Shown here: piece by piece, positions 24,129 through 26,426 of the stretch
Layout: each line of letters opens with the position of its first letter
How positions within the stretch are numbered: position 1 is the first letter of the stretch
Source of the DNA: CAZKWG01 sp964615375
Lineage (GTDB): Bacteria; Myxococcota_A; UBA796; CAZKWG01
Assembly: GCA_964615375.1 (NCBI GenBank)
Contig: CAZTOW010000083.1
Span: 1 to 26,426 of the forward strand
Direction: 5' to 3'
DNA length: 26,426 nt
Position numbers and translations under genes: made by a program
Notes under the pieces: model-generated
What the model saw: the letters and a program-made list of their open reading frames with translations, nothing else
Databases searched by the model: none
Told to the model about the DNA's origin: nothing

Positions 24129-26426
24129 ATGCTCGCCCCGACCACTGCCCTCCGCGTCGCGCTCTACACCCGCGTCTCCACTGACCTCCAGGCCAGCAAG
24201 GACGAGGGCTCACTCGACACCCAGGAGGCCCGCCTCCGCGCGGCGGTGATGTCGCGTAACGGCCCCGCCGAGATCACCCAGGTCTTCCGCGAGGAGGGCG
24301 CCAGCGGCAAGAACCTCGCCCGGCCACAGGTCCAGCGGCTGTTGAACGCGGTCAGGAACCGCGAGGTGGACCTGGTCATGGTCACCCGCGTGGACCGGCT
24401 CTCGCGGTCCTTGCTGGACTTCTACGAGCTGCACCGCCTCTTCGAGGAGAACAACGTCCAGTTTGTCAGCCTCAACGAGAGCTTCGACACCTCCACCGCC
24501 ATCGGCCGCGCCATGCTCAAGCTGGTGTTGGTCTTCGCCGAGCTCGAACGTGAACAGACTGCCGAGCGAACACGCCTCGCCATGCGCGCCCGCGCCGAGC
24601 GTGGGCTCTGGAATGGAGGCCACCCTCCGCTCGGCTACGACTCCGAGGGGAATGGGCATCTTACCATCAACGTCGTCGAGGCCGGGCTCGTCAAGCTCAT
24701 CTTCGACAAGTACCTGGAGCTGCGCTCCAGCACCCAGGTAGCCCGTTGGCTGAACGAGCAGGGCCATCGCCAGAAGCAATACAACAGCCGTCGCAGCGGA
24801 CCCAAGGGAGGGCAGGAGTTCACCGTCTCTGCGGTTCAGATCATGGTCACCAACCGCCTCTACCTGGGTGAGATCGACCACAAGGGTGAAATCTTCGCTG
24901 GCCAGCACGAGGCCATCGTCGACCGGGAGACCTTCGAGCGCGCGGGCGCCATCGTCGAGGGCAACGCCAAGAATCGGCGCGGGCCGCCGCTGCGCGCCCA
25001 GTACGACTACCTGCTGACCGGCGTGCTCCGCTGCGCCTGTGGCTACAGCCTGACCACCTCGGCCGGCAACGGACGAGGCGGTCGCTACCACTACTACCGC
25101 TGCGTGGGCATCCAGAAGAAGCCCGACCACGCCTGCCCGGTCAAGCAGGTCCGCGCGGAGCGCGCCGACGAGGCGGTGTTGGAGATCGTGCGCGAGGCTG
25201 CACGCGACCCGAAGCTGCTGGAGGAGGCCGTGGCCGAGGCCAACCGGCTGGCCGACCAGAGCGTCAAGCCCCTGCGCGAGCGGGCGACCGCGCTCAAGCG
25301 CGAGCTGAACGAGGCCGAGGAGACCGCGGCGCGGGTGCTGACGCAGATCCTCGGGGCGGGGATCTCCTCGTCAGCCACAGCCAAGAAGGCCCTGGCCGAG
25401 GCGGAGAACCGCGCCGAGCAACTCCGCGGCTCACTCGCCGCCGTCGAGGGCGAGCTGTCCGTGCGAGAGACCGAGCAGCTCGACCACGAGGTCATGGTCC
25501 AGGCCATCCGCGGCTTCGACACCGCCTTCCAGCACCTGTCGCTGGCGGAGAAGCGCGAGTTCCTCCACCTCATGGTCAAGGAGGTCACGCTGCACCCGGA
25601 CCGCGTCGAGGTCGAGCTCTACGACGGTAAGCAGGCCAGCCGGTTCATGGAGGCGCGCGCGGCGGGTGGCCGCGGAGGGGGTGGAGGCGAGAACGGAGGT
25701 TCAGGCTCCACTGGTGGGACCGATCAAGGATCTACCCAGCAGAACGACGAAACCCCGGCTGTTGATCAGCCGGGGTTCGTGACCGGTGGGGTATGGCTCC
25801 CGGAGAGGCGCCGCCCCCGCAGTGCTCCGACCCTCGCGCCGCTGACGCGCTGGTTGATGGAAGATACCCTGCCCCCGCACCCCGGTCATGGGCTCCAGCG
25901 CGGGCGCCCGTCGGCCGAGGCCATGCGTCGCCGGCCCCGACGGGCGGAGGACGTTCGCCACGGGGACTCATCACCGCCGCCACGACGAGGGAGGGGTTGG
26001 CGAGGGCTGCGTGGCGACGGTGTGGCGAATGAGCGGGCGGCGGCGGTCGAGGCCGGTGACACACGCTCGCCATCGCTCGCCATGACGAGCGAGCTGTCCG
26101 AGGCTGACCGCTGGACCGAGCCCCGCGAGCGTCTGGCCGAGCGCTTGCGCCGGGCGCTGACGTGGCGGTGCTGGCTGGACGCGGACAGCCGGCGCAAGGC
26201 GTCCGACATCGGCCGGCGGGAGCGGCTGTCCCGGGCGCGGGTCTGCCAGATCCTCACCCTAACGAAGCTGGCGCCGGTCGTGGTTGCGGACCTGCTCCAC
26301 GGCAGCGGCCCGGTGCCGAACGAGCGCCAGCTCTACGCCCTGGCCCGCCTGCCCGAGCCCGAGCAGGAGGCCGCTGCACCGCTGACCAAAACGCCCACCC
26401 CTCTGCTGGCCAGAAGGGAACCACGG
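24129..26426 (+). CDS. Large serine recombinase with C-terminal HTH extension, 3' partial
   Basis: The frame is open from ATG 24129 (GGAG 5 nt upstream; alternative ATG 24102) to the right edge, 766 codons without a stop. Residues about 8-150 are the resolvase domain, with ALYTRVSTD giving catalytic Ser17 and RVDRLSRS. A recombinase domain follows (about 160-290, GHPPLGYD, NRLYLGEI), then a zinc ribbon (C302, C304, C325, C336) and a coiled coil (about 345-450), as in serine integrases. A Gly-rich segment (about 513-535) normally marks the end of such proteins. Here the frame runs on through a terminator-like hairpin into a low-complexity Arg/Pro stretch and a helix-turn-helix (about 688-709, RRERLSRARVCQIL). 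It probably integrates or excises a mobile element in this region. Confidence 0.9.
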   Translation, partial: MLAPTTALRVALYTRVSTDLQASKDEGSLDTQEARLRAAVMSRNGPAEITQVFREEGASGKNLARPQVQRLLNAVRNREVDLVMVTRVDRLSRSLLDFYELHRLFEENNVQFVSLNESFDTSTAIGRAMLKLVLVFAELEREQTAERTRLAMRARAERGLWNGGHPPLGYDSEGNGHLTINVVEAGLVKLIFDKYLELRSSTQVARWLNEQGHRQKQYNSRRSGPKGGQEFTVSAVQIMVTNRLYLGEIDHKGEIFAGQHEAIVDRETFERAGAIVEGNAKNRRGPPLRAQYDYLLTGVLRCACGYSLTTSAGNGRGGRYHYYRCVGIQKKPDHACPVKQVRAERADEAVLEIVREAARDPKLLEEAVAEANRLADQSVKPLRERATALKRELNEAEETAARVLTQILGAGISSSATAKKALAEAENRAEQLRGSLAAVEGELSVRETEQLDHEVMVQAIRGFDTAFQHLSLAEKREFLHLMVKEVTLHPDRVEVELYDGKQASRFMEARAAGGRGGGGGENGGSGSTGGTDQGSTQQNDETPAVDQPGFVTGGVWLPERRRPRSAPTLAPLTRWLMEDTLPPHPGHGLQRGRPSAEAMRRRPRRAEDVRHGDSSPPPRRGRGWRGLRGDGVANERAAAVEAGDTRSPSLAMTSELSEADRWTEPRERLAERLRRALTWRCWLDADSRRKASDIGRRERLSRARVCQILTLTKLAPVVVADLLHGSGPVPNERQLYALARLPEPEQEAAAPLTKTPTPLLARREPR
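25751..25777. terminator. Terminator-like hairpin inside the recombinase frame
   Basis: AACCCCGGCTG (25751-25761) and CAGCCGGGGTT (25767-25777) form an 11-bp perfect stem with a 5-nt loop, just after the Gly-rich segment where serine recombinases often end. There is no long T-run after it. It may be a relic or active terminator, possibly bidirectional, now located within a continuous reading frame. Confidence 0.5.

Overview
The window is a GC-rich bacterial segment. The two left-hand genes (a calcium-binding FG-GAP beta-propeller protein and a lipoprotein combining MopE-like Asp/Cys motifs with FG-GAP repeats), the very short lipoprotein signal and the codon bias suggest a Myxococcota or related deltaproteobacterial chromosome. 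This is inference; there is no rRNA or marker gene. I saw no tRNA, rRNA or CRISPR array.

Layout: (1) 1-2582, two FG-GAP surface-protein genes. (2) 2583-2948, a non-coding spacer with clusters of 9-bp-periodic CCATGG palindromes. (3) 2949-10900, a restriction-modification-like module: C5-cytosine methyltransferase, MutL/MORC-type GHKL ATPase, Z1 superfamily ATPase and a DUF4420 (PD-(D/E)XK family) protein in a tight plus-strand operon, with a Vsr-type endonuclease convergent to it. The ATPase-Z1-DUF4420 order is that of the Mza (MutL, Z1, DUF, AIPR) antiviral system, but no AIPR gene is present. (4) 11040-21512, a second plus-strand operon: UvrD-like helicase, DrmA-like helicase and DrmB-like DUF1998 protein (the DISARM core), then a histidine-kinase-like protein with two GHKL ATPase domains and a receiver-domain protein with a large unrecognised output domain. 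(5) 21560-23684, minus strand: a 611-aa modular toxin-like protein with an eCIS-cargo-like N-terminus and a HEXXGH motif, followed by a 94-aa partner. (6) 23685-24128, a hairpin-rich spacer. (7) 24129 to the right edge, a large serine recombinase whose frame is still open at the window end.

Blocks 3 and 4 together look like an 18.5-kb composite anti-phage island. DrmC (PLD nuclease), DrmE and AIPR were not found, and the DUF4420 protein seems to lack its nuclease residues, so Vsr is the only recognisable intact nuclease. The likeliest reading is that the methyltransferase marks self DNA, the Z1, UvrD, DrmA and DrmB proteins and the GHKL ATPases sense or remodel foreign DNA, and the kinase/receiver pair regulates or triggers the response. 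The serine recombinase suggests a mobile or integrated region. Oddities include an apparently obligatory non-canonical start (ATT at 18169, behind a perfect AAGGAGG) for the kinase, apparent frame switches in the UvrD-like gene, and nested competing inverted repeats near the recombinase.
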